Source of the DNA: Porogramme epimiltina
Taxonomy: Eukaryota > Basidiomycota > Agaricomycetes > Polyporales > Polyporaceae
Assembly (NCBI GenBank): GCA_900155495.1
Contig: FTLJ01000610.1
Location: forward strand, 1 to 10,846
Direction of reading: 5' to 3'
DNA: 10,846 nt
The stretch's first letter is position 1, and each line of letters starts with the position of its first letter. Made by a program: the position numbers and the translations under genes. This document shows positions 1-8,455 of the stretch, piece after piece. A model generated the notes under the pieces. The model was not told the DNA's origin. It was given only the letters and a program-made list of their open reading frames with translations, and did not search any database.

Positions 1-1
1 C

Positions 2-239
2 CCGGGCAGGCACCATCACTGTAAACAAAGACGCCATGGGCTCCTTCATGACCTGGAAGATGGAATGCTCAATCGGGGGCGCATTGGCACTGGGGAGGGG
101 GTTGAGGTAGAGTGAGATGATCGTGATCATCCCATATTGAATAATTGCTCTATGGTCGTGTGTCAGCCCACATAACATGTTGGTAGATCTCGGGGGTGTT
201 CTCACTCGCCTTCTCGAAAAAGATTAGATCCAACACTGT
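2..239 (-). pseudogene. Fragment of a multi-pass membrane protein, cut by the window edge and frame-broken
   Basis: Two protein-like pieces lie on the minus strand. The upstream piece (about 239 to 150) reads TVLDLIFFEKASENTPEIYQ and continues HVMWADTR before a TAG at 150-152. The second piece (148 to 2, 49 codons, open to the window edge) starts AIIQYGMITIISLYLNPLP, hydrophobic like a transmembrane helix, and ends near FTVMVPAR. The two pieces are one base out of frame, and the gap is too short for an intron, so I read one broken gene. The style resembles the C-terminal half of agaricomycete multi-pass membrane proteins, but I cannot name a family with confidence. The rest of the gene would lie to the left of the window. 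Coding strand is fairly clear; identity is weak. Confidence 0.4.
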
Positions 240-660
240 CCGTCTTCATACTCGTACGTGTTCCATGCACAGTAGCGCTATCAGTACGCGGTCTGCGGGA
301 GCCCAAGGCGTAAGCACTCACCCATCATTGCGAATCTATGGTGGCGGGCGCACGGGGAAGTTGCACCTCGCCACGAAGTAGCAGTGGAGCTGCTGCGAGG
401 CGGTCGCGGAGACGCCATCCTCTCGAGGTGGTATGCGTACTCTGGCGTGGAGAGTCAATGCGGCTTTCGCACGTTGGACAGGGGCCTTTGGTCGAGTTCT
501 TTCCTGGGGAGCTTGTGTAGACAAAGGTTGCGCTGTTTCCGGCCTCATCAATCTTCTTGAGGTCAACCACAAGCTTCGAGGGGTCGTGCTTAATGCCACA
601 CAGAGAAAGAGAAGACGAAAAGGTGAGGATGCGACGGAGGTGGAAGGGGGCACTCTGGCG
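240..660. other. Stretch with no assignable gene
   Basis: No recognised gene. A minus-strand open frame (672-325) contains a piece, KHDPSKLVVDLKKIDEAGNS, that looks more protein-like than its surroundings and could be a leftover exon of the fragment to its left. Its remaining translation is arginine/serine-rich and looks like a GC-driven frame. A GTGAGT donor-like site on the minus strand sits near 325, but no matching acceptor gives a sensible join. Confidence 0.3.
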
Positions 661-661
661 C

Positions 662-1345
662 TTAAATAACACGGGACATCAGGGTCTGCCGCGTCGCCGC
701 CCAGTCCTCATGAACCTTGGTGGCATAGATACCTGCGGGCACAGTCAACGGCACGAACGAGACGGGGAAGGGAGAGAAGGGGGGGGTAGAGGGCACACAT
801 GTACTTGCAATGGGGGAGACGACGCCGAGGCGCTTCATCGCCTCGATGATGGTGTCGATCTGCTGCTGAGCGATCTGCTGCTGGACGACTCGCTCTGTGG
901 GCCCGCCCTGCGTCATCGCGAGCACGCGGGGATACACCTCCGCTGCCGACCGCCAGTACGTCTGCGAGCGGACCGAGTCAGCATCGACACGTCCAAGAAA
1001 CCCAGTCACACCGAGAGACAGAGAGAGAAGCGAAAGGCGCAGCGGCGGCGAGACTCACCGCCAACATGGGATGCAGCAGCTCATAGTCCGCGTCCGCAAC
1101 AGTGTGGATGATCGCGACGATGCGGTTCGCGCCCCACAGGCAGTGCTGGTACGCGTCGCGCGCGAGCTCGAGCTCGTCGCGGCAGAGGTGGATCGCGGCC
1201 GCGTGCGCGAACGTCTCGAGCGCGGCACGGTCCACGTTCGCGACGAGGAACGGCACGCTGTACTGCGGCCCACCGAGCGCGCCGAGCTCCGCCGCTAACT
1301 GCGCGACCGCCGCGCCCTGCGCGCCCCGGCTCTCGTCGCGGCTTG
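662..1345 (-). CDS. C-terminal part of a fungal-specific (Zn2C6-type) transcription factor
   Basis: Three minus-strand exons join in phase: 1345-1059, 961-805 and 732-662 with stop TAA. The introns are 1058-962 (GTGAGT..CAG, 97 nt) and 804-733 (GTACAT..CAG, 72 nt). The second is a multiple of three without a stop, so read-through cannot be excluded. The spliced protein contains FAHAAAIHLCRDELELARDA, then DADYELLHPMLA joined exactly to TYWRSAAEVYPRVLAM, and ends with IDTIIEAMKRLGVVSP. This order (AAAIHL, a helix with regular I/V, an [A/C]WxxAAEV helix, then xxAMxRLG) is what I know from the C-terminal end of agaricomycete fungal_trans regulators, which act in the nucleus. The Zn2C6 cluster and middle domain are not found upstream, so this is a truncated gene or only its last exons. 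No internal stop is seen. Confidence 0.55.
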
Positions 1346-1424
1346 CTGGGGGCGCAAAGAATAGGGGTGCGTCAGTTCAGTTCAGCGCGAGGGCGCGTGT
1401 TGTGAAGGAGGAACAGGGACGTAC

Positions 1425-1579
1425 AGGAGGATGCATGCGAGCACCTTCACGCCGAAGAGCGTGATGGTGTAGTGGGGAATGACCACCACGGACTCAGCCC
1501 GGAAGTACGCGTTGTCGATGCTGAGGTGAATGTAGAACTGGTTGACTTCGCTTGCGGCTAGTTTGGGGGGAATGAAGCC
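1425..1579 (-). CDS. Unidentified exon upstream of the transcription-factor fragment
   Basis: A 155-nt minus-strand exon with good borders: acceptor CTACAG at 1585-1580 with a TTGACTGAT branch-like site behind it, and donor GTACGT at 1424-1419. It begins GFIPPKLAASEVNQFYIHLS and continues through YFRAESVVVIPHYTITLFGV, with high GC at third positions. I do not recognise the family. It ends with two bases of a codon, while the next exon (1345 downward, after CCCCCAG) needs the other phase. Only an AAG acceptor four bases further in would restore the frame. It is therefore either an earlier exon of the same gene with a weak acceptor or frame break, or part of a different broken gene. Confidence 0.4.
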
Positions 1580-1718
1580 CTGTAGACGAGATGTGATGAT
1601 CAGTCAAGCAAGTTCACAGGAGCACAATCTAAGCGCCCGCCAGAACGCGCGCTGCGCGGGGGGAGTAGACGCTCATAGACTTGGACCCTAGGCTGGGGTT
1701 GGGGAGGTGCTGATGGCA

Positions 1719-1735
1719 GTAAGAAAGTTTCTTAC
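1719..1735. repeat. Short perfect palindrome
   Basis: GTAAGAAAGTTTCTTAC has 8-bp arms around a single central G. It lies in an AT-richer, non-coding stretch between the P450 relic and the unidentified exon. It could be chance or a small protein-binding site; nothing around it decides. Confidence 0.4.
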
Positions 1736-1764
1736 CCAATGTTATGTAATCAATTTCAGAAAGT

Positions 1765-3310
1765 AAGCGGAATGTGAATTTTATTCCCACGGGGTTCGTT
1801 CGCCGTCACAAGCGCCCCTGCCAAAGCTCTGTCATTAAGAACGATTTCTTCGTAAACTCATCAATCGTAACAGCAGAGCCTCTCGTTGAGAACGCTGTCA
1901 GGCGGGCGTGGTGTTAGTCGTTGCCACGCACGGGACCATTTGACATGAGTACGCACGCGAAGGAGTAGGACAGCGAGCCGAAGTTTTCGAAGTCTAGCGT
2001 TCCGTCATCCGAACAACCCCGCACGAGGGATTCGGGTGCGAGGTCGGGGCGAGGACGGACTTGATGTTCTGGTATATCGTTTCCTGATCTTAGAGGTACA
2101 GAGCGAGGATGAACGCATACGCGAGCTTGTGCGCTGTAGTTTGTTGGGGCGAGGTTAGCGCGCTGGCGGAACGAGCATACGCGGACGAACCTCGTATCCC
2201 ACGACGAAGAAAAGGAACACGTTCCCTGTACGCCCCAGATTAAGCTGTGAATGAGCTCTGAGGATCAGGCGCATGTCACGTGGGTCAGGTTGCTGTCCAT
2301 CAGCTTCGACTCGCTGACAGTCTCGTCCTAGTTCGCATCGAGCAGGTCGGTGGGCAGGTCGTTGCGTAGCTCCTACGTCTTGAACGCGCGCTTCGCCTCC
2401 ACCATCCTGGTAAGGTTTCTCTGCAAGATGCCGCCACATAGTAAGCATCCCGTATATGCGCGCACGGCGTGGTGGTGGCGGGCGTACCTTGAGTTCATCA
2501 AGCGCGCGCATGAACCTCATTCCAGGACATCCGCCGTCCGAAGTCTGCCAAGCCGGTGGCGAGGAGAGTGATCTGAGACCCGCGCATATAACGCCCCTAA
2601 ATGCGATTGACTAGGTCAAAGTGCAGGAGCACCCACCTGAACGGCCAGCTCGATCACATCATAGCCCCCCCACGCGTTCTGAAGTTGTCGAGGATGAGCA
2701 GCGTCTCGTCCTACACCAGTCTGCTGTTTTTCTACGCGCGCGCTGACATGTAACACGAGTGGTTGAATATATGCGCACCGGACGCGAAAGCGAAAGCCGG
2801 AGAGGCGCACCTTGGAGGGCGCGGGCGTGGCTACCTTCCGCTGGCGCTTCCCCTCCTCCCCTTCGGTGACGAAAATGCTTGACCCGAACACGGTGAGGAG
2901 CTCGCATATCTCGAGCAGCTTCGCGGAGCGTGTCCTCGAGCCAACGACTTCCTGTGGGGAGCGTTACAGCGCTGCTCTCCGGCGCGCGCGGACAGTCAGG
3001 GCGCGCTCACCTTCGTGATCGCGGGGTCCGCGATGTAGTACTCCACCTCTAGCCTAGGCCAAAAGTCGACCCATACACACGTAAGCGCGGGGGGCGGGTG
3101 ATGGTGCGCTATATGCCCCGGGAGATACCGGAGATGGCCAGTCGAAGTGGTCGTTGAAGAGCGTAAGGTGACTCGTCTATGCGCTGCACACGCATTCAGA
3201 GGGTGTACAGAACCGAGGAGAGGACACACACCTGGTGGGTGGCACGACGCGCCGACGCTTGATCGCCTTTCGACGTAGAGCGCGGCCACCGTCGCCAGTA
3301 GGCATACGGC
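1765..3310 (-). pseudogene. Decayed cytochrome P450 gene
   Basis: P450s are heme monooxygenases, usually anchored in the ER membrane in fungi. Exon pieces remain in order on the minus strand. A possible N-terminal anchor (AVCLLATVAALYVERR, near 3310-3262) is followed by WPRLEVEYYIADPAITK ending at 3011. Exon 2951-2811 contains FVTEGEEGKRQRKVATPAPS, the C-helix region. Exon 2723-2637 starts RLV-stop-DET, where a tryptophan is expected (TAG 2711-2713). ITL..FGRRMSWNE starts at 2572, then MVEAKRAFKT-stop-ELRND and TDLLDAN-stop-DETVSES (TAG 2373-2375 and 2328-2330). An I-helix remnant NVFLFFVVGYE and LAYAFILALYL..IYQNIKSVL follow. Introns of 59-67 nt persist at 3010-2952, 2636-2573 and 2487-2421. 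The piece between FGRR and DELK is shortened and frame breaks occur. The ExxR and heme-cysteine regions are not recognisable; a faint VTANEPRGNKIHIPL remains near 1800. The gene is clearly dead. Confidence 0.85.
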
Positions 3311-4540
3311 CCTAGAGGTCGTGTCGACTGTGTCTCAGCCGCCGCCCGTTTGTGGTCTGAATCTAGGAGGCGTCATCTATTAGTGGAGATTCAAGGCCAC
3401 ATGCGTTGTGGGGTGTGGTCGCGAGCACTCCGCGAGCGGGCGGGAGAGGAGGGGGGAGAGGTAGAAAGGAAAGGTGGCCTCCGCGCGTGCGCGCTGGATG
3501 CCCTGTACGCGGTGCGAACGTGCCCGGTGAATGGCTAATAATGCATATTAATAATGGTTGACAGGGGATTCGTGCAGAGCGAGATGGGGAAGCGGCGTCC
3601 ACACCGGGCACGTGCACGCGAAGGTGAAGAAACCTCCCAGCCTATTCGCGGAGCGCGATGACGAACCTCGCGCGACCTCCCCGCGGCTCTGTTAGTGGCC
3701 CCACCGCAGCTCACCCTAGAATTACCGGTGAGAGCGCGCGCACGTGCGCGTCGGCGGGCACGGTGTGGACGCGTCATTGTGGACATCCAGTCCTCGACGC
3801 GCTTGCCCCCGGCCAGCGGAAACGAAAGAAAACCCATCGTGCGCCGGGCCCGAGGCCCTCTATCCGCCGCGCATCCGCCGGAGAACAGGGCGCCGGGCCC
3901 GCCGACTTGAACTCGGAGCACGCCCCAGCCGCGCGTTCAACCCGGCCCAAGTTGACGATCGAGATCCCGTCGCCGCGGCGTTCCACACCGGTCACTGTCA
4001 CTGCGCGAGTCGCCCGCCCGCATACATCGTGCAGAAAGAGTGGGCGACAGGGGTTACGAGATGTTAGAAGACTCTCGAAGAAGCTGTCCCTATTCGTGGG
4101 GAATGCTAGGATCCGACTCGAACGTGCAGAGCCTCGGAGCGAGCGCACCCTGGACGTAGGAACTTGAAGCGCCTTGCGATGGGGGAGCGCTGTTGCCCTC
4201 GGGCCTGCGTCTTCGCGTCCGGGCAGACTGGGGGCTCTTGCGGCGCACATACACCTGCATGGTGGTCGTCGCACGAGATGGGGAAGAGTGGCCGAAGTTT
4301 CGCGCAAACCCGCGCCTTCTGCCGCCTCATCATGACAGTTGACTCGGCGGAGGCTGCATCCGGAATCACGTGCCGAGATAGGCATGCGGCAAACGCCGGC
4401 GGACTTTTCTGTCAACATCTTTGGCCCCGACACTTCCGACGACCGACTCGACTTGCAACTGGCCAGGAGTTCGTAATCGACATCCCACCGACATCTGGAG
4501 GCTTTTAAAGGGAACCCACCCCCGACACGCGCTTGAATAT
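3311..4540. other. Long stretch without a convincing gene
   Basis: No family is recognised on either strand. Open frames are present (minus 4664-3774, 296 codons; plus 3658-4167, 169 codons) but overlap in several frames. Their products are rich in R, A, P and S, as expected from GC-rich non-coding DNA. A purine-rich tract lies at about 3440-3477. One plus-strand piece, RAFNPAQVDDRDPVAAAFHT (about 3932-3990), looks locally protein-like, and GTGAGA at 3729 could be a donor, but no multi-exon model holds together. This may be heavily decayed coding DNA. Confidence 0.35.
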
Positions 4541-4741
4541 GATCCTCAACCTCGAGGATGCAGCAACGTGTACTGCATGAATAGCAGTGCCACTGTGGCA
4601 CCTCCGACTCGGAAGCCTTCATTGATAGGCCCAAACACGAAGATACTGCAGAGGATCTCTCCACGGAGTTCGGCGCATGGAACGTCGACGGCGACGCCGT
4701 ATATACTGCACAGGTCTAAGGCGAGGAAAAGGTAGCGAAGG

Positions 4742-5193
4742 ATGAGGCGGACCTCAGTGCCGGTGACAGGTGCTGCGCCAGATACCAACGGCACCGAATT
4801 GTGGACTCGTAACTCGCAGTGCGCAGCAGACCATGCTTCTGCGTTCTCGCTCAACACTGCCATACAGGTAACGCGTGTTTATCAATAGGACATTATTTGG
4901 GCTCACATGGCCCATTACAGCTACTCAGCTGCCGGCTCGGTATTGAAAACGTCGTCCTCGTGCCCGCGTTCTTGTCCACCTACCAGTCTTCTAATGTGTA
5001 CCCATCACCCATGGTGTCCTTTCCTCCCGCTCCAGCACAGCCCAGAGGAATCTTCTATCAGCCGCAGGTTCCCTCTTGCCGCCTGCCAGTGCCCTTGCCT
5101 CAATCAAGGCTCAGCGTTCTAAAGGCTCCCACGAGTCATATTCCGATGCACCCTGCACCCATTCTTGCTGGAACCTATCTCATCCGATGTTGA
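4742..5193 (+). CDS. Spliced coding-like region of unknown family
   Basis: From an ATG at 4742 a plus-strand exon runs 42 codons to 4867, passing GAAPDTNGTELWTRNSQC and AFSLNTAIQ. It joins in phase 0 across a 53-nt intron (4868-4920, GTAACG..TTACAG) to LLSCRLGIENVVLVPAFLST, then FPPAPAQPRGIFYQPQ, a proline-rich piece. The second exon frame stays open to TGA at 5191-5193, but a further intron may begin near 5070 or 5206. Just upstream, in another frame, TEFGAWNVDGDAVYTAQ (about 4657-4708) also looks coding and could be an earlier exon. I do not recognise the protein. The opposite strand has a 105-codon open frame over the left half (4863-4546) with hydrophobic stretches, so the strand is not certain. 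It may belong to the same gene as the exons at 5268-5970. Confidence 0.35.
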
Positions 5194-5267
5194 GGCAAAG
5201 GAAGTGTGTAAAATGCGACTCTTTGTGACAGGGTTATGATGTTTTAACTTTCTTACTCTTACTCCAG

Positions 5268-5970
5268 TGACACGACTCTGTCACTCTATCGCGAGAATCA
5301 AGTGTGCCAGGGGGTTGCCCGACCTCAACCCTGATCCAGAGATCGCGATACAGGTAAGTCCTGCTATTCTCCGTATCCCTATATAGATCTCCCCTTTGAC
5401 CGCCCCTCCCGTACAGGCGCAGCAACCCATCGTGGCCTGCGATCGGAAGCCACGGAACGCAATGGGAATCGACTATGACGGGTTCACCGAGTTCGAGGTT
5501 TGGCGCCGCGCGTTTCACCCTGATCTACAAATGCTCTCCAACAATTTGGGGCCCATACACGGTCGCGGCGCACATATTCAAGTAGGACGGCCAACGCGAC
5601 TCCCTCATGGAGTTCACGGAGATCGGAGCTTCGTCTTCCGGCTTGCCCTCGATCATAACTGCCTTCTTTCGACGCATTGCTCTGGACGGGACGACAGAAG
5701 CAGCACGACACGTTATGTATATGGGCTTGGGCCGGCGGGGTGGGTGGGTCACGCGGGCGTAATCGGACTGTAAAGTCTCGAGGCTTCCAGACTCCAAATA
5801 CAGACGGGGCGATGCGCGTGAGTACTCGTGTGTCTCGACCTCGACATCTTCTTCATTGATCGTCGTTGACCCAGATTAGGTCGTCGCAGTGAATGTATGC
5901 CAGTGCACATCCGGGCCCATTGGCATGTGAGAGTGTCTGAGCCACCTCCATACGCCATCGACGATCATCC
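5268..5970 (+). CDS. Exon chain of unknown family leading into the WW-domain gene
   Basis: Exons that join in phase on the plus strand are 5268-5353, 5417-5497, 5586-5716, 5776-5817 and 5890-5970. The best intron is 5354-5416 (GTAAGT..CGTACAG, 63 nt). The acceptor before 5268 has a TTTTAAC branch and a long pyrimidine tract. The others are 5498-5585 (weak GTTTGG donor), 5717-5775 and 5818-5889 (GTGAGT..CGCAG). Readable pieces are GLPDLNPDPEIAIQAQQPIV, DRKPRNAMGIDYDGFTEFE, SLMEFTEIGASSSGLPSIIT and ECMPVHIRAHWHVRVSEPPP. I know no family for them. If 5498-5585 is instead coding (VWRRAFHPDLQMLSNN), one frame shift and a TAG at 5583-5585 appear and the gene would be broken. The last exon can join the WW gene in frame through intron 5971-6022 (52 nt), so both may be one gene. 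The minus strand also has open frames here. Confidence 0.4.
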
Positions 5971-6022
5971 GTAAGAATCCTCGTTACTCTATCCATTCCC
6001 TATCGCTCAGATTCTAAGACAG

Positions 6023-7235
6023 ACTCCCAAAATCCACCTCTACAATGGGCGCCCAAGAAGAGGGGGATGTCATTTTAATGGCAGTCACAGGTCGTGCCTA
6101 TGCTTCTGATAATACCTTGAGGCCGCCACCCGGAGAAGAAGCTTCTTCTGGGAGGCCTTTTACTCCCACCTCGCGGCAAAGCCCCTGCGAATGGATGTAA
6201 GGCGGATCCTAGGGTGACCTGTGCCCATCTCTTCCCCCGCTCCTCTCCCCCTCGAGCCCTCATGGCTAGTGAAAGCATCGCACTGCCTACTATCCTAGTA
6301 TCAACAGATGCAGACCCCGCCTGCAGTCAAGCTGCTGGATGGATAGAGGGTAACGCTGCTCACGGTGATTTTACACACATCTCCTTACCGCTCCCCCCTC
6401 TGACCTATCCCCTCATTCTCTCGGATGCAGCTCCCTCAGTAATGTATGGGGTACATTCACCTCAACGCCAAATGTCACCAGCCTCGTTTGTCACTTGTAG
6501 CACGAAAGTAGACCACAATAGCTCGAGTCCCGGTGCAGAACTCCTCGCGAACAAACCTGATAGCATGGAGGAGCGTGAGGTAGCTAAGCCTAGTAATATG
6601 AAGGTGCCTAAGGAGGTAACCGTATACCTTGGCGCTGCTCCGGTGTGCATGTGGGTGACAGCGAGGTATCGACAAGATCTGCTGTGTGTAGAGTCGTCCC
6701 TAGATCTCATCAATAAAGCCCTCTAACCACATAACAGTGGAACAATTCCTGAGAGGTACGAAAAGATCAACGCGTTCAACGATATTCCGACTAGGTTTGT
6801 CTTTAGACCATTCCACTTATCGGGGACGATCCTAACTATGTGGTAGAGCGAAGTCTATTGGGTCGGGTTGGCAGCAATACGTTCATCCAGACGGTCGTCC
6901 CTATTTCCGAAACAAGGCACGCCACTCTATGTTCCCACAGATTTCGGTGATCTCAATACGAGCAACTTGCACAGAACTTCTATACCAACGAATACTTATA
7001 CGATGCTCGCAAACTCCATCTTGTCGAGAGAGCACGTGTGGTGCTCCTCGAGGAACTGCAAGAACACCATGATGTTATCGACGCCGATGACATCGAGGCG
7101 GGATTGCTGATGTACGTCGATGAGGATGGCGATGACATCGGATGTTATTACCTGTGCAACACGAGGACGGAAGAGGTGTTCTACTTGTCCCAGGTCGACA
7201 AAGCCTTCTTCTGCGACACAGAGAATACCCCTATC
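6023..7235 (+). CDS. 5' part of a WW-domain protein, cut off by the decamer array
   Basis: The first ATG is at 6045 (MGAQEEGDVILMAVTGRA), though the exon may start at 6023 and continue an upstream gene. Exons 6023-6196, 6270-6349, 6431-6665, 6738-6794 and 6847 onward join in phase through introns of 73, 81, 72 and 52 nt. Three have a CTGAC or CTAAC branch site, and splicing removes the TAA at 6724 and TAG at 6843. The product reaches ERYEKINAFNDIPTR, then a WW-like motif GWQQYVHPDGRPYFRN (about residue 183 from the ATG; the second tryptophan is absent). An acidic region follows: LVERARVVLLEELQEHHDVI, then GCYYLCNTRTEEVFYLSQV. WW domains bind proline-rich peptides. In agaricomycetes I know this WW plus YYxxxxxxxxxFxL layout from larger proteins of unknown role. 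The join between 6915 and 6980 changes frame without a clear intron. A GTTAGT donor sits at 7236, and the usual long C-terminal part is missing. Confidence 0.6.
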
Positions 7236-7308
7236 GTTAGTAGACATCATCTTAGTAACATCAGGAAAAAGTCTACCTGCCCGTAGTACCACAAGGGGGT
7301 GTTTATTG

Positions 7309-7436
7309 CCCTCTGTAGCGCCCATAGCACTCCGTAGCAAGGGGCTTGCGCTGTGGCGCTCTGTAGTACGCTGTAGCAGGGGTGGGCCCCCCATAGCACT
7401 ATATGGCCCCTTGTAGCACACACTGGGACATTGTAG
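7309..7436 (-). repeat. Degenerate 10-bp tandem array (left array, minus strand)
   Basis: Read on the minus strand, 10-bp units follow one another almost without slippage: CTACAATGTC, CCAGTGTGTG, CTACAAGGGG, CCATATAGTG, CTATGGGGGG, CCCACCCCTG, CTACAGCGTA, CTACAGAGCG and CCACAGCGCA. Then come two 9-bp units and CTACAGAGGG, followed by CAATAAA. The consensus is near CTACAGGGYG. The spacing can be followed more faintly to 7536, where CTATAATGTC lies exactly 100 bp from its near-copy CTACAATGTC. The same units occur at 10769-10846 in the opposite orientation. The array begins just after the WW gene loses its coding sense. Confidence 0.75.
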
Positions 7437-7670
7437 CACAGTATTGTATACAATAGCTTGGCCCATGGCGATGTAGTCGTCCATGGCCGTAGCGTCCGCT
7501 TCATTGTAATATATGGTCAAGGCCGGGACATTATAGCTTCTCGTGGTGCTATTGTCTAGTAGTGATATATAGGAGACGTCTTGCACACGCAATCCCACAG
7601 GCGTATTGACAGCGAAATCAAATGTTATTGAAACTAACACTAGTACTACGTATAGCCAAGTGGTACGGAA
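7437..7670 (-). CDS. Open frame with membrane-helix-like segment, beside the left array
   Basis: A minus-strand frame is open over 7898-6996 (300 codons), but only its middle looks like protein. TTWLYVVLVLVSITFDFAV (about 7665-7610) is a good membrane helix or signal anchor. It is followed by VQDVSYISLLDNSTTRSYNV with one NST glycosylation sequon, then YYNEADATAMDDYIAMGQAI. The N-terminal third is arginine/proline/serine-rich and low in complexity. The C-terminal part runs through the decamer array and then antisense to the WW gene, and is probably meaningless. This part is AT-richer than its flanks and uses TTA, ATA and GTA codons that are rare elsewhere in the window. It may be part of an inserted element or a membrane-protein fragment. 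I recognise no family. Confidence 0.3.
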
Positions 7671-7975
7671 GGTGCCGGCGGTACATGGGAGGGAGCCGTG
7701 GCGGAGGCGGCGACGGGAACGTGCAGTGCGGCAGCTGGGAACGCCTATGGTGGGCTGAAGACGTGGGCGACGTCGTCGACGACTACAACATGGGCGACTC
7801 GGGGGTATCAGGCATATCGAGGCTCTAGGGCGACGACGAGACCGAGCACGGTAGAACACCGGCGTGTACGGGTGCGGGGGGTGCGGTGTGGGTTTCAACG
7901 GGGACTCAGGTGTGGATGGGGACAGTGGCGTCTTGCCAGCAAAGGTGGGTTGGAGGGCGTGGTGGAGAGCACGAG

Positions 7976-8455
7976 GGAGGGCTCAGAAAACATGAGAACG
8001 TACGTAGGATACGGCCCGTGACCCTTCTCTTTCGCCGCGGCGAGGACGGCGTTGACCTCCTCCTTCGAGACATTGCTGACGTCGAGGGCACTAAGTCGCT
8101 CAACGGCAGCGCGGCAGCAAAGTTGGCCTCGTTTTCATACAGGCCGAGGAAGGCGAGGGGCGCGCCATGGAGCCGGGCTGCCTCGAGCGTCTCGACGTCG
8201 GCGGGGGAGAGCTCACTGGGGTACTGGCCCTGGGGGAAGAACGGCTCCGGGCCCAGCAGGGGCCAGAGATCACGCGCGGTGAGCCGGACGAGGGACTGTT
8301 TGAAGAACGCCGCAGGGGGAGGGGGTGAGCGGCTGGCCCTGGTTGAATACGAGCCAGCGCGTTGTGGGGGGCGTGAATGATGGCATTGAGAGGGTTAGGA
8401 GGTGCGCAGCCAGGCAAGACATTTGAGCGGGCTATCGCTGAAGAAGTTGACGTAT
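7976..8455 (-). pseudogene. Relic of the N-terminal part of NADH pyrophosphatase (NPY1-like Nudix hydrolase)
   Basis: NPY1/NUDT12-type enzymes split NADH into NMNH and AMP, and carry an N-terminal Nudix-like domain before the zinc ribbon and Nudix box. The minus strand shows that N-terminal domain in order: VNFFSDSPLKCLAWLRTS then a stop; PLNAIIHAPHN in a second frame; RWLVFNQGQPL-type sequence (readable as WLVFNQGQPLTPS) in a third; then SLVRLTARDLWPLLGPEPFF, ETLEAARLHGAPLAFLGLYE, ALDVSNVSKEEVNAVLAAAK after another shift, and a last FSEP. At least three shifts occur too close together for introns. A possible intron (8532-8456, GTAAGC..CTCTAG) precedes VNFF. No zinc ribbon or GX5EX7REUXEEXGU box follows, so the 3' two thirds are gone and the copy is dead. 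The match rests on remembered motif order. Confidence 0.75.

Noticed and set aside
3774..4664. 296-codon open frame on the minus strand
   Set aside because: Composition is R/S/A/C-rich with no domain-like piece; it overlaps other long frames on both strands and covers the end of a better plus-strand candidate. GC-rich DNA gives such frames by chance.
6724..6845. In-frame TAA and TAG taken as proof that the WW gene is dead
   Set aside because: Both fall inside introns (6666-6737 and 6795-6846) with CTAAC branch sites and matching phases, so they do not break the gene.
7309..7436. CRISPR array
   Set aside because: Units are 10 bp, tandem without spacers, degenerate, and in a eukaryotic context.
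6996..7898. 300-codon minus-strand open frame taken as one protein
   Set aside because: It crosses low-complexity sequence, a 10-bp repeat array and the antisense of the WW gene. Only its middle (7437-7670) is plausible as protein and is listed alone.
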